From positions 62,001 to 126,000 of the forward strand of contig NC_081150.1 of assembly GCF_958295425.1 (NCBI RefSeq): a DNA stretch of 64,000 nucleotides. The letters run 5' to 3'. This DNA comes from Solea solea. Its lineage: Eukaryota > Chordata > Actinopteri > Pleuronectiformes > Soleidae. A program made the translations under genes and the position numbers. The notes below the pieces were generated by a model. The model was not told the origin of the DNA. It made no database searches and saw only the letters and a list, made by a program, of their open reading frames with translations. Below, one piece after another: positions 1 through 12,367 of this stretch; positions within the stretch are counted from its first letter, which is position 1, and every line of letters starts with the position of its first letter.

Positions 1-360
1 TGTGTGTGTGTGTATTTTTAGCACATCCAGCAGCTGACTCCTCAACACTCAAATGTCACAGACACATGAACTTTCTTTCAAAATAAAAGTCCTAATGTTT
101 AAGACTGCTTCACACCTGTCACTTTAGGGTCTCCACTTAACCTAACCCTAATCCTAATCCTAATCCACACATGTGAGATAATCATGACCTCAGATGTTCA
201 GGATTAGGATTAGACTAACCTCACCAAAGTCTAAACATGACATACAACCTTGTTTGATTGTTGATCATCTAAACATTTAAAAATGTTTCTAAAGAAGAGA
301 AAAGTGATGACAGTGTGCGCGTGCACACCACAGGTTTTTTTACAGTGTAAAAATGGGACT
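1..360. other. Gene-free flank upstream of ppp4r4 with telomere-like short repeats
   Basis: No coding exon is visible. The stretch opens with a short TG run. Around 133-170 it has a run of CCTAA/CCTAAT units resembling degenerate telomeric repeat, and inverted GGATTAG units follow near 200-215. The rest is AT-rich unique-looking DNA. It is probably the distal upstream region of ppp4r4. Confidence 0.5.
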
Positions 361-659
361 TTCATTTATCTTGGTTCCGCTTCCGTTCTGTGACGTCACG
401 TTTGATTGGCGAAGCCGCTCGTCGATGTGATTATGGATTATTGAACTTCACGAGTATTTTAGACGCTACTGAAGAGCAGATCATATCGATCACTGACGCC
501 ATTTTAATGACGGAATCATTTTTGAACCAATGAAGGTTTATTTGTGACGTGGTGAATAAACATATCATCTATAGATTTCCTCTGCAGCGGATCCGCATCA
601 GTGTGTTCGTCAGTGACAGGGGTCCGTGTAGGACTCGGTTCTGGTCGCGCTGCTGCAGA
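361..659 (+). promoter_or_regulatory. Probable ppp4r4 promoter and 5' leader
   Basis: A palindromic cAMP-response element core, TGACGTCA, is at 391-398. An inverted CCAAT box (ATTGG) follows at about 404-408, and CpG density rises around 400-430. These sit 250-270 bp before the chosen start codon of ppp4r4, a normal distance for a vertebrate housekeeping-type promoter. No TATA box is evident. The transcription start was not located. Confidence 0.45.
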
Positions 660-1009
660 ATGAATGGGAACAGTGTGATGTTCGGGCTGGAGGAGCTGCA
701 GGACCTGGTTTTTATAGAAAGACCGATCCGCCGCAGCCTCAAGGTATTTACACACACACACACACACACACACACTTCCACACGTCATACGTGTGTACTG
801 TACATATGATCATGAAGATGATGAGTCAGTGTGAGGAAGAGGAACAGCCTCCACACAGAAGAGGGAGACCCGAGATCTGCGCAGCATGACGCAGTTTCTG
901 TGTGTGTGTGTGCGCGTGTGTGTGTGTGTGTGGTACATAAATCTGGTCACACACTCACGTTATTATAAAATTCTGCCATGTTACAGTGAAAACATGTTTA
1001 TGGTTTGTG

Positions 1010-1044
<35 letters not shown>

Positions 1045-1531
1045 AGACAGCTGAAGAGATCGATCAGCTCACTGTGGATGAAGATCTTAACGACATAGAA
1101 CGAGCTGTTTACTTGCTCAGGTGAGTCCTCCATCTTGTTTAAATACACACACACACACACACACACACAGAAATTCTTCTGACTGAGCCTTTAATTTCAG
1201 TGTAGGTCAGGAGGTTCAGAGAGTGAGTGTCATCACTAACCTGCCAAGTCTGGTCCGCCACAATCCAGCTGAGACCTTTCGTCGGGTCGTACCCAAAGTG
1301 CGGGTGTGTACCATCATTGTGTGTGTGCGTGTGTGTGGGTGTGTGTGTGGTACAATTGTAACAACAGTGTCTATGTGACTCAGGACGTCCTGAACGGATC
1401 TGGCTCAGAAATCCATTTGTCAGCTGCAGCCTCGTTTTTAACTATTCTACAGGACGACATCATCCTGATCCACACACACACTTACTGCATCCTGAAGACT
1501 GTTCTGATGCACCTGAACCACAGGGACACAG

Positions 1532-1562
<31 letters not shown>

Positions 1563-2752
1563 CTGAACCACAGACACACACTAACTGTAACTGTGTTGTC
1601 CTCAGTGGTGGGCGGGGCCTGGTTGGAGACGCTCCTGTCTGCAGTCAGCTCTTTACCAAAGGAGACAATCAAACAGGAGGTAGAGAGATGAATATTGTGA
1701 TGAGATATTTGTATTGATTGATTTATTGATGAGTCGAGGACTCACCTGTGTATGTGTGTGTGTGCGTGCGTGTGTGTGCAGGTGCTGAATCCTCTCCTCC
1801 TTCAGCCTCAGGCGTCTCTCTCTCTTCACTCCCGTCTGACCAACTGTCGTATTTTAGGAAAAGTCGCCTCGAAGTTTGATTCCCACACGTGAGCTGCGTT
1901 CCTATTGATTACTGATCAGCTAACTCCTGATCTGTGGTCGCCTTGGTAACACAGCTGTGTTTCTATGTCAGAGTGAAGATGGAGCTTCTGCCAGTGGCTC
2001 AGTCTCTGTGTCAGGATGTAGAGGCCGAGGTGCGAGTGTGTATGTGCGCTCAGCTGGAAAGCATCGCCCGAGCGACTGGGTAAACACACGTCAAGTAAAC
2101 AAAAACAAAGAGAAATCAAATGAAAACAAACGTCTCGTCCGTACTTTCAGAGTGGACGAGACCAAGACACACGTGCTGCCTGAACTCACGGAGCTCGCTG
2201 CAGACGAGGACGGCAGTGTGCGGCTCGTTGCGTTTGACACCATCATTAACCTGATCGACATGATTGACACCGGTGAGTGATCACATGATGGATAAGTGGA
2301 GCTGTGAGATGTGTGCACACTTTCACCCCGCCCCCTTCTCTCTCAGATGACCGCCTCCATGTCGTAGTCCCTCTGGTGATGGCAGTGTGTGAGGCGTCGT
2401 CACAGGGTGATGACACAGTCTTAACATCTTTGTCTTTCCAGTTTGGGAAGCTCTGCAGTGGACTGGCAGGTGAGGTGTCGGTCACATGATTGTGTTAACG
2501 TTTGTGTCCTGATGTGTTTGTGATGACGTGTCTGAGGACTTGCTGTTTTTCAGGCTCTCTGTCAGATGAGCAGAAGTTTTCCATGCTGCAGACCTTCAAA
2601 GTTCTGTGTGTCGCAGGTCTTCAGACTGACAGAAACTTAACAAATGATGTAAATGAGTCAAAGCTAATTCGCTGCAACTGCTGTTACAATTTACCGGTAA
2701 GTTTCCACCAACTCAGCAGAGTTGATTTGATTTCAGTCTTTCCTGACTCCCT

Positions 2753-2784
<32 letters not shown>

Positions 2785-5700
2785 CTGTAGGCCATGGTGC
2801 TGTTTTGTGAATCTGCTCCCTTCCTGTCAGAACTGTACACAACCTTCTCCACTCTCTGTTGTGACCCAGAGTTCAGCGTCCGTCAAAGTGCTGCAGCAAA
2901 CTTTCACCAGGTCAGATCATGTGTTTTAAATCTAATCTGATCATCAGTAACTGCTCAACGGTTTCTCATTGAGAAATTCAGACACAGCCTTTAAGAGACA
3001 GAAGAACGCAGCTGTTTTTCTGATGAGGTCATGTGGTGTGGTCCTCGTCTTACAGGTGGTAAAGCTGCTCCGCTCAAATGTTCATCTTTTCCACAAAGAG
3101 CTTGTGGTTCTGCTACAGGATGACGTTCTGGAGGTGAGTTCATGATTGTTGTGTTGTGTTACTTTATTTGTGAAGAGTCTGACATAACAGGATCCAGCAC
3201 TTCATCCCTGGCTAACAGTATAGACTTCATCACTGACCTCAACTCATCAGTCCTCTATCAGATCCTGCCTGTCAGTCCTCTAACAGATCCTGACTGTCAG
3301 TCCTCTAACAGATCCTGACTATCAGTCCTCTAACAGATCCTGACTGTCAGTCCTCTAACAGATCCTGCCTGTCAGTCCTCTAACAGATCCTCACTGTCAG
3401 TCCTCTAACAGATCCTCACTGTCAGTCCTCTAACAGATCTTCACTGTCAGTCCTCTAACAGATCTTCAATGTCAGTCCTCTAACACGTCTTCAATGTCAA
3501 TCCTCTAACAGATCCTCACTGTCGGTCCTCTAACAGATCTTCAATGTCAATCCTCTAACAGATCCTCACTGTCAGTCCTCTAACAGATCCTCACTGTCAG
3601 TCCTCTAACAGATCTTCAATGTCAATCCTCTAACAGATCCTCACTGTCAGTCCTCTAACAGATCCTCACTGTCAGTCCTCTAACAGATCTTCAATGTCAA
3701 TCCTCTAACAGATCCTCACTGTCAGTCCTCTAACAGATCTTCACTGTCAGTCCTCTAACAGATCTTCAATGTCAATCCTCTAACAGATCCTCACTGTCAG
3801 TCCTCTAACAGATCTTCACTGTCAGTCCTCTAACAGATCTTCAATGTCAGTCCTCTAACAGATCCTCACTGTCAGTCCTCTAACAGATCCTCACTGTCAG
3901 TCCTCTAACAGATCTTCAATGTCAATCCTCTAACAGATCCTCACTGTCAGTCCTCTAACAGATCTTCACTGTCAGTCTTCTAACAGATCCTCACTGTCAG
4001 TCCTCTAACAGATCTTCACTGTTAGTCCCCAACCACACGTCATCAAAACATGTAACAAATGGAAGGAACATGTTTCAAGACGAGTAGTACAATCATTTTT
4101 AGACCATCCATTAATCTTGTGCCGCTTTATCCTCCACATGAGGGTTACTGCCAATCTCAGCTGACATAGGGCGAGAGGCAGGGTCACACCCTAAAAGGCG
4201 GGGTCACACCCTGGACAGGTCGCCAGTTTATCACAGGGACACATAGAGATAAAAACCCTAATGTAGAGGGTCATGTGACATGTGAACTCGATACAGAAAG
4301 ACCTGGGTCTTCTTTCTGCAAAAGCCAAGAGTGCTAACCACTACACCAACTGTGTTGCCCACTTTTAGACCAGTTCCTGGAAAAAATAGCAACAATGAGG
4401 GTGAAAATAAAACAAGCCTTAACCTTATATTTGACCTTTCAGCTCCCTTAGCAAAGTTAAAGACACCAAGTAGAAAAGTGAAGGAGTCTATTAAACCTTG
4501 TTAACCTGGTTCTCTTCATGGAACAGCCCTCAGATGATGTTTGATCTCGCTCTTCTCTTGTCACTGTTGAGGTTCTGGACGCTCTGATGACTCACTTGGA
4601 GGAAACACTGGAGGCCGTTCTGTCCAGAGAAGACAACAACAAGGTGAGATAACAAGCTTAGCTTTTCCTTTACCTTCCAGTTCCCTCTCTGATCTTGGTT
4701 TCACGTGTTCTTTGTCAGTTCTCTGAGCTGCTGTCAGCTCTGCTAGCAGCCGAACACAAGGTTGGAGGTTCTCTGCGTTGGCGGCTCCATGAGAAGCTGC
4801 TGCAGCGTTACAGCTGCCTCGCTCGACTGCTGCCCGGAGAAGTGCTGCACCAGAACTTTTCTGCTCGAATCTTTATCATCCTCACCTCCAACGTTCGCAT
4901 CACGTGATACCACAAACAGCACAAACATGTGACGCCACAAACTACATAAAAAACATGAAACTGGTGAACACTCGTCTCATTGTCATTGTTACAGAAGGTG
5001 TTGCCTGTTCAGAAGGAGGCGGCTCGGACATTCTGCACTTTCCTTCGCTACAATCGCAAACAGGAGCAGCGCCAGGAAATGATCCATCGATTGATTAAAG
5101 GTTAGACTCACATGATCCTGAGAATGACAGGGAACCTCAGTCATGTATGGCATTTATTCAGATAAATCAAACAACATGTTAGTGGAACATGATGAAAATC
5201 TGCACCACACTAGTGACCTGCAGTAAAATGATATGTGAGAACACACCTTTAAACACAAGAACACACCAGTAAACACAAGAACACACCAGTAAACATGAGA
5301 ACACACCGAGTAAACACAAGAACACACCTTTAAACACAAAAACACACCACGAGAACACACCAGTAGGATTGGCTCCAGCGCCCCCTGCAGCCCTCATGGG
5401 GAGGGTAAAATTGATAAAGTAGAAAATGGATGGAGAACATGACAGGTAATAGTAGTAAACACCAGAACCTGTCATGTGGAAACGTGGTAGAACATTTTGG
5501 ACAAAGATAAAACCATGACACATATTATAACCTCTTCCTGGATGTGACGCAACTCACTCTGGTTCATTGTGTTCCTCAGATCTGGCTCAAGGTCGCAGCT
5601 ACTGGAGCCGTCTTAGGTTTCTTGACGTTTGTGAAACAGCCACTGAGATTTTCTCCAAAAAATTCTTCAACAAACACTTCCTGGTTCCTGCATTGGAGCT

Positions 5701-8518
5701 GGTCCATGACCCGGTTGCCAACGTCAGGTATTTCTGTCAGAGTTCTGTTCAGTGAGACAGCTTCATGTACCTGCCAATCATGAAATACCTGTCTGTCTAT
5801 TCACACATCCGCCAGGTACAAGCTGTGCCAGTTGTTGCCACGGTTACGTTCATCGCTTCGCCTCCCGACAGATAGACAACTGCTGCAGCAGCTGGACTTC
5901 TGCGTTCAGAAACTTCTCTGCAGAGAGAAAGACAAAGATGTGGTGGCGACCATCCGCAAGGTAACACCTGAGACCTCCTGAGACCTGAGACCTGAGACCA
6001 CATCACCTTAGATTAGACTATAAACAGTATGAACGAGTAATGTTTTAGAGGAGGTGTGGGATGGATTAACTGTGTTCATCACTTATTTCAGACAGTGTTG
6101 GAATTAGACAAACTGGACCTCACAGAGCCGGTAGGTATTTTGATAACCAGGTTAAACTAGTCAAATGTTATCTGTCTATAATCTGTGGTTTATAATCTAT
6201 GATCTGTGGTCAGTGTCATAGGAGGCAGGAGAAGGACTTCCTGGATGAGAAGAAGGAGAAGGAGGAGCTTTTGCTGCTAGAGATGGTGAGTGTGAACGTG
6301 ATGCTTCTGAATCATCAGAATCGTAAGTGAAACTGCGTTTCCTCCGTGATCAGGAACAGCTGGAACATCAGAGTGGTGGGAGGAACCCTGAGAAGCATGC
6401 GGAGAGGAAATGTGAGTCCATCACTTTGCTTTTTGTTGTGATGTGTGCAGATGTGACAGTCATCAGTAAAGATGTGTGTTTGACAGGGAAGGATGGTAAG
6501 ACCCGTCTGTCTGCAGTCAAGTCCACATCTGTGTCCGTGTCCTCTTCAGGAGCCGGTGAGTCAAACATCCCTGAAGGTCAGTGAGAAAGAGCGTTGGAGC
6601 AGTTGACACAGTGATGTCTCTTCTTACAGGAAACGAGATGAGAAAAGCAAAACTGACACGGAGTCGATCGCTCAGCAGTCAGTCCACATCCAAACCCACC
6701 AACGCAGAAAGAGCCATGTGAGTGAGTGATGTCACTGTGTCAGGGTTCAGACTATGGTCTTTGGTAAACTTTTTTCCTCGAATGTGAGTCTGGTGCTGTT
6801 TCTAGATCAGAGATGGAATCTAAAGGTGGTTTATGAGTTACTGACTGTGCTGTGAGCGCCCCCTGCAGCTGAGAACCAGACTGAGCCCCAGAGACTGACT
6901 CTCAGTAAAATCATGACTGCCAGTGGAGACACAAGGAACAGAGAACATAAACATACAGAGAACATACTGAGAACATACAGTGAAAATGAGAACATACAGA
7001 GAACATATAGAGAACATGAGAACATACAGAGAACATGAGAACATAAATGAGAACATACTGAGAACATGAGAACATACACATACTGAGAACATACAGCGAA
7101 CATGTATGTTCGCTGTATGTTTCTGTATGAGAACATACAGAAAACTTACAGAACATACTGAGAACATAGAACATGAGAACATACATTATAACATACAGAG
7201 AAGCATACTGAGAACATACAGAGAACACGAGAACATATAGAACACATACAGAGAACATGAGAACACACAGAGAACATGAGAACATACTGAGAACACACTA
7301 AGAACACAAGAACATACTAAGAACATGAGAACATACAGAGAACATACTGATAACATGCATGAGAACATACAGAGAACATGAGAACATACTAAGAACACAA
7401 GAACATACTAAGAACATGAGAACATACTGAGAACATAGAACATGAGACCATACAGAGAACATGAGCACATACTAAGAACACGAGAACAGACTAAGAACAT
7501 GAGAACATAGAACAAAGAACATACAGAGAACATACATGAGAACATAACATACAAGAGAACATACAGAGAACATGAGAACATACAGAGAACATGAGACCAT
7601 ACAGAGATCATACTGAAAACATGAGAACATACTAAGAACATGAGAACATACTGAGAACATAGAACATACTGAGAAAATACAGAGAACATGAGAACATACA
7701 GACAACATGAGAACTTACTAAGAACATACTGAGAACATAGAACATGAGACCATACAGAGAACATGATAACATACAGACAACATGAGAACATACGCTGCGT
7801 AACAACAACCATGTGCTTGATGTTGTTTCAGGAAGATCAAAGAGTTCAGCAGTTCATCTGGATCAGTTCTGAACGGTACGTCTGTGCTACTCAGCAAAAC
7901 CTGTGAAACATCTTCACACTCACTGTTTCATCACCTACGGTGTTTTATAGATGACTCCTTAAGGACCGCCCACTTCACTCTGACATCACAGTCGACCACG
8001 TCCATGCCCTTCCTGATCTGCAGCAACACCAGCAGCCTCCTGGAAAACAGAACCAGCTCCAAAGACCATGGAAGCTGTAAGACAGACCGCAGAACAAATG
8101 TGCTGGACCATAGAACTGGTTTAGTAGACCACAGAACCAGTACTTTGGACCACAGGACCACTGCCTTGGACTACAGGACCAGAACCTTGGACCAACGCAG
8201 CAGAACAATGGAGCGTGGCTGTGGTGTTAAAGACAGTCAGTCTAGGAAACTGTCGGTGTGAGTTCTATCTGTCAAACCTGGTTTTAACTGGGTCAGGGTC
8301 TAAATCCTGGTCCTGGGGACACTCATGTTTCCCTGATTCAGAGGGAGGGTCCCCAGGACCTGGATTGAGCCCACAGCGCACCCTTTAGTCCTTGTTTACA
8401 TAGAGTATGTGTGTTAGCTGAAACCCAGATTAGCTTCTTTTAGCTTTAACACAATTCTTTTTCTTCTTTCAGACACAGGAAGTCAAAGTCTTTCTGCGTC
8501 CAGTCGGGACAAGAGTGA
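660..8518 (+). CDS. ppp4r4: Serine/threonine-protein phosphatase 4 regulatory subunit 4 (PP4R4), 25 coding exons
   Basis: HEAT-repeat regulatory subunit that binds the PP4 catalytic subunit in the cytoplasm. Exons: 660-743, 1047-1120, 1201-1303, 1384-1531, 1606-1679, 1782-1888, 1972-2079, 2151-2272, 2347-2469, 2554-2696, 2791-2910, 3056-3133, 4572-4643, 4719-4892, 4995-5100, 5580-5727, 5816-5960, 6092-6130, 6214-6285, 6354-6411, 6487-6555, 6630-6717, 7832-7875, 7951-8257, 8473-8518. The exons join in frame to 883 residues, close to the human length of about 870. Diagnostic stretches include IERPIRRSLK, FLRYNRKQEQR, LVHDPVANVR and the acidic/basic helix KEKEELLLLEM. The start at 660 fits the family N-terminus; an in-frame ATG at 549 would add 37 residues. 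The exon 14 donor (GTTCGC) is weak. The serine-rich C-terminus ends in a basic tail, HRKSKSF. Synteny with SERPINA10 matches human 14q32. Confidence 0.93.
3236..4030. repeat. 25-bp minisatellite in ppp4r4 intron 12
   Basis: About 30 tandem copies of a 25-bp unit, of the form TCCTCTAACAGATC followed by CTCACTGTCAG with C/T and C/A variants. Variant units alternate in a higher-order pattern: an AATGTCAA type is interspersed among CACTGTCAG types. The array is wholly intronic and has no credible coding capacity. Confidence 0.95.
4105..4365. repeat. Dispersed teleost interspersed repeat (degenerate)
   Basis: A segment beginning GCCGCTTTATCCTCCACATG, followed by an AGCTGACATAGGGCGAGAGG motif, duplicated 'gggtcacaccct' blocks and 'gtgctaaccactacacca', has the look of a very common teleost dispersed repeat. 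A fragment in the opposite orientation lies near 5360-5430 in intron 15, and another short piece near 58980. I could not assign the class from sequence alone. Confidence 0.55.
5228..5430. repeat. Short tandem array (AACACACCAGTAAACACAAG-like) plus repeat fragment
   Basis: About 150 bp in ppp4r4 intron 15 consists of imperfect 16-18 bp units of the form 'aacacaccagtaaacacaag'. It is followed by a GGCTCCAGCGCCCCCTGCAG segment and 'ccctcatggggaggg', which look like the reverse complement of the dispersed repeat at 4105-4365. Confidence 0.7.
6932..7795. repeat. GAGAACATAC minisatellite in ppp4r4 intron 22
   Basis: About 860 bp built from 'gagaacatac' and 'agagaacatgagaacatac' units of irregular length (10-22 bp). 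A palindromic patch lies near 7090-7130, where 'cgaacatgtatgttcg' occurs. Open frames across it on the minus strand encode only repetitive MFSVCS-type peptide and are not genes. Confidence 0.95.
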
Positions 8519-9305
8519 AGATGATGTCATTATTAGCCAATCAGCAGCAAGGAGGCAGTTTTGGGACATTACCCAGAATGCAACAGGACTTACACAGACT
8601 ATTTGTATTTATGGAGCATGGTGTGTTCTGATTGGTTCAGTAAAATCCACACTTTCAAACTGTTGCTGTGTTCTTATTGGCCGCTGTGATTGGTCAGGCT
8701 GTCGCCTTTTTCCCAGCATGCACTGCTGCTGCTGTCAGTCGATGGGGATTACCCACCACTGTCCAGCAGAGGGCGCCATTGTTGACTTGATACAGTGTAA
8801 ATATGTGATGACACAAAGATCTCAGTATTTGTTTTAGTTTTAGCAGTTTATTATAGAGATATAGATATATGTGTATATGTACACACACATATATATATAT
8901 ATACACACACGTGTATGTACATATACATGTATATATATATATATCTATGTGTATACATACATATACATGTATATACATATACATACATGTGTATATCAGT
9001 GCAATGACATAAACACAGTTCTATTACGACTCACATGTTACAATAGCATTATCACAATAACAACGTTGTCATTATTCCTCCTGTAGGGGGCGATACACTG
9101 TCTGAAGGGGACGTTAAACTGTCTGTAGGGGGCGTTAAACTGTCTCTGCTATACGAGTTAAGTGAACATGCACTAACATAAGTAAACACGGATAGCTGTG
9201 AATGTTGACCTGAGGGTGGTGCTAGAGCGTAAAACCTCAGAGCATGTCACATGATCACAGCTCTGGTGGGCGTGGCTTAGCGCCCCCTCTGTTGAACAGG
9301 TGTTA
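8519..9305. other. 3' regions of convergent ppp4r4 and serpina10-like gene
   Basis: The 787 bp between the two stop codons hold no exon. A mixed TA/TG/CA microsatellite occupies about 8855-9000. The TTTATT hexamer at 8847-8852 is AATAAA on the minus strand and is the best visible polyadenylation signal for the serpin gene. Two short near-duplicates, 'ctgtctgtagggggcgttaaactgtct' type, lie near 9095-9145. No clear AATAAA for ppp4r4 was seen. Confidence 0.55.
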
Positions 9306-11065
9306 CTACTTGTTGGTGGGATCGAGCACTCGGCCCACGCACAGCAGACTGCCTGTGGTCTCCTGGTAGACCACCACAACAAAGGGTCTGTTGATGGTCA
9401 GTCGAGGGGGCGGAGTCGAGAACACAATGTCTCCGCCCTCTGCAGTGACATCATTACTGCGCTCGTCAACGGAGATAACGGATTTATGGAAAACCTGGAA
9501 ATGAAGTCATTTTGGATAAATGAGGTTTTTTTTACAGTGAAAACAAAAAAATGTACATTTTTGAAATATAAATATATTCATATATATGAATATATATCAA
9601 TATATTCATACACAGGCTTAACCAGGGTTAACCAGGTAAGTGAGAGAGTGACAGTTTGACTCACCTGCGTGAGTCTTGGTCCTTTGACTCCGCCCATGTT
9701 GGTCATGTCAGCATCGTGGTCAAACACCTGAGTGATGTCCAAACTCTGGAGGACGTCCTTCAGTGAGTACGAACGCTCTAACAGGAAGCGTGGAAGCTGC
9801 ACCTCCAACTTCCTGTTTAGAAAATAAAACAACTATTTCATAATCATTATCATAATAATAAATCAGATCCTCTGTGCACAGCAGCAAGTGAAGTGTGAAT
9901 GTGACTGGGCTGTTTCCATGGAAACCAGGTTGTTAAGTCTTACGTCTTCTTCAGTTGTTGAATCCAGGCCTGAATCTTGGCCGCCGTCACGTCTTCTTCC
10001 ACTGACACCACGTCCACGCCCTCGTCAGGCAGCACGACCAACATGGCAGCGCCGTTCGTCATCGCCAACTTCAGAACGCCCACGCTCAGGGAGCGGTCGT
10101 ACGCCAGGAAGTACTTACCAGCCCTGGTCATCATGGTAACCATGACGACGTGATAGCTGTCCACGTAGAAACGCTCTTCCTGAGACAGCGACGCGTTGAA
10201 GGCTGGACTGAAGTGAGCTGAAAGAAATGTGACAGAGTTTATTTCAACGGCGACGTCACACACACACACACACACACATTTAAATGTATATTCTGACTCC
10301 ACGTTGAATAAAGGTTTCCTGGCAGAGAGGTCAGAGGTCAAAAACTGTTCTAAATCTGGTTTGATTGAAACCATGTTAGATGGTTTAGCCACGCCCTCTC
10401 CCTCAGGTCAAAGGTCAGTCGTACCCTTGTAGGAGGCGACCGCTGCGAGCAGCAGCTGTGTCTGTGAGTCCAGGTTAGAAACCAGTTCCTGGTCCTGGTC
10501 TTCCGTCTGGTCCTGGGCCCAGCGATTGATGATGTGAGCGGCTTCCTCTGGTGACGTGAAGGCCACGTTCTGGACAGTTCCACTGAACTTTGTCTGGACC
10601 AGGTCTAAGTAGGACGAGGACACGTGGACGTCCTGGGCGGGGAAGACGGCCACGCCGTGGCGGAGGTTGTCCGGTTTGTTGTTCTGCAGCGCCTGGATCA
10701 GATCTGACGGACAGAACTTTGAGAAGCAGAACATCGTCTGTGCTCTGACTCCGCCCCTCAGAGTGCCACCTACCTGCTATGGTCCGCGGTTCCAGTCCGG
10801 ACAGGCCGAGTCCTCGGAGCAGCTGGTCCTGGGTCGGCCCGTCGGTGGCGCTCAGCAGCGCCGTCAGTGCAGCGCTCAGCGTGAAGGGCGACAGGAAGAC
10901 GTTGTCATCGGTGCGGCGGGCGACAGAGCGGAACACGCGCGTGCCAAAGTCTGACATCCTGTAGGTCAGATCCTCCACTGACCCCGCGGTGTCTGTGTGG
11001 GACAACCCTGGGCTCACGACAGCGAGGAGGACCAGGATGCATGGGAGTGTGGAGGAGGAAGTCAT
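9306..11065 (-). CDS. serpina10: Clade A serpin, SERPINA10 (protein Z-dependent protease inhibitor)-like
   Basis: Secreted serpin of 393 residues. Exons (minus strand): 11065-10774, 10703-10425, 10217-9944, 9812-9665, 9494-9306; intron 1 is only 70 bp. A signal peptide (PCILVLLAVV core) is followed by helix motifs such as NVFLSPFTLSAAL. The C-terminal serpin signature NRPFVVVVYQ...GRVLDPT is intact. The strand stretch VLKLAMTNGAAMLVVLP resembles human ZPI, and the neighbour ppp4r4 is the same as in human, which supports serpina10. The reactive-loop hinge (ERSNDVTAE) departs from the EEGTEAAAA-type consensus of inhibitory serpins, so inhibitory activity is doubtful. Upstream, a CCACAG acceptor just before the start codon suggests a non-coding first exon. 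Confidence 0.82.
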
Positions 11066-12367
11066 GGTCACACTGCCTCCCTGTGGACAAGACAGGAAGT
11101 GAGTGTTCAACACATGCTTCACTGAAGTCCTGGTTCAGAAGCAAGTTCATCAAACAGCTGATCAGCATGAGTTATTCACCATGGCAACGGGTAAACAACC
11201 AGCACAGCCTGCATTTGAATCCAGTGTGCAGAAATATAAACACATGACATTTATGTGAAGAGGAGTGAATAAATGAACTCGATTACATTTGATACAGTGT
11301 CAATCACTCATTCATCCTTTCATTAATGATGACACACACTATTTCATGACTATAGAAACACAGTCAAACATTAAGATTCTAACTGAAGTTAAAGTGTTTC
11401 CAGCGGCAACAGGTCGCCATGGTGATGGAAGCTGAAATGATTAATGATTAAAAGCAGATTTGCGATTGTTTTAATTCTCAATAATGTGAGTTCAGATTAA
11501 AGATAATCACTGATCTGACTGTTGTTGTTGATGACGTCATAGTCAGTGGCGGGTCGTCCATAGAGGGCGCTCGGGCGCGATCATCTAAAATCATTTCTAA
11601 AATCAATGCGCTGCACGTTGTTGTTGTTGTCGTCGTCGACGATGATGATGACGTCACCTGTCAGCAATAAACAAACACCACTGACCTGTTTTCCGACGTT
11701 TGTTCAACGATCGCTTTGTCTCGGGCTGAACATTCACTGGATCATCATCATCATCGTCGTCAAGATGCTCGCGCGGCGATCAATACCGGAAATGGTGCAA
11801 ATACTTCCGGTTTTGTCTTGTCAAAGTTAAACTCGCTTTATTCTGAAAAGAGAAACAAAGCCGAATCAAATTAAACTTTAGTTTGTTTTTTTTGCCCCAA
11901 AGTTAATTTAAAAAAAACAAAATAATAAATCATCAAACGTCTCACGTGACTTTTGTTTTAGTGCAAATATTCTGTTCTTATACCTTTATTTTGAAAGAAT
12001 ATGTGCATGTGTGCGTGTTGGAGATGCAGCTTCCTGTTATGCACAGTTTAAAGGTGGACACGACTCCCCTGTTAAATGGTGAGGAGCGACATTCACACTC
12101 CTATAGTACAGAAAAAGACATATATGACTTATATCTTGTACCAACAGCCCATTACATTTGAATCAAGTCTTAAAATGTTTTTCTTAAGTCAATGTTGCTG
12201 CTAATGATTAGTGCATGCAGCCAAGTTACTTCTAATTTGAAAATAAACATTGTTTTATTCTTTCCGGTGGCCATGATCATTTAATATTTGTATCTCAGAG
12301 AAAAACTTAAATGTTAAAGTTAAATGATCATTTCTACGGCTTCACACAGTAGGTGAGAATGGCTGCA
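11066..12367. other. Gene-free spacer between serpina10-like and xrcc3
   Basis: No convincing exon. Around 11540-11780 CpG content rises, with GGGCGCTCGGGCGCG near 11566 and repeated CGTCGTC/GATGATG trinucleotides, possibly the serpin's 5' region or an old transposon end. The remainder is AT-rich. Small open frames at 11606-11830 and 11946-12161 lack splice or codon support. Confidence 0.5.

Noticed and set aside
660..743. Starting ppp4r4 at the upstream in-frame ATG (549)
   Set aside because: The extra 37 residues have no resemblance to the family, whereas MNGNSVMFGLEEL fits the expected N-terminus; kept only as an alternative.
7184..7812. Minus-strand frames with MFSVCSHVL repeats
   Set aside because: Pure translation of the GAGAACATAC minisatellite in a ppp4r4 intron.
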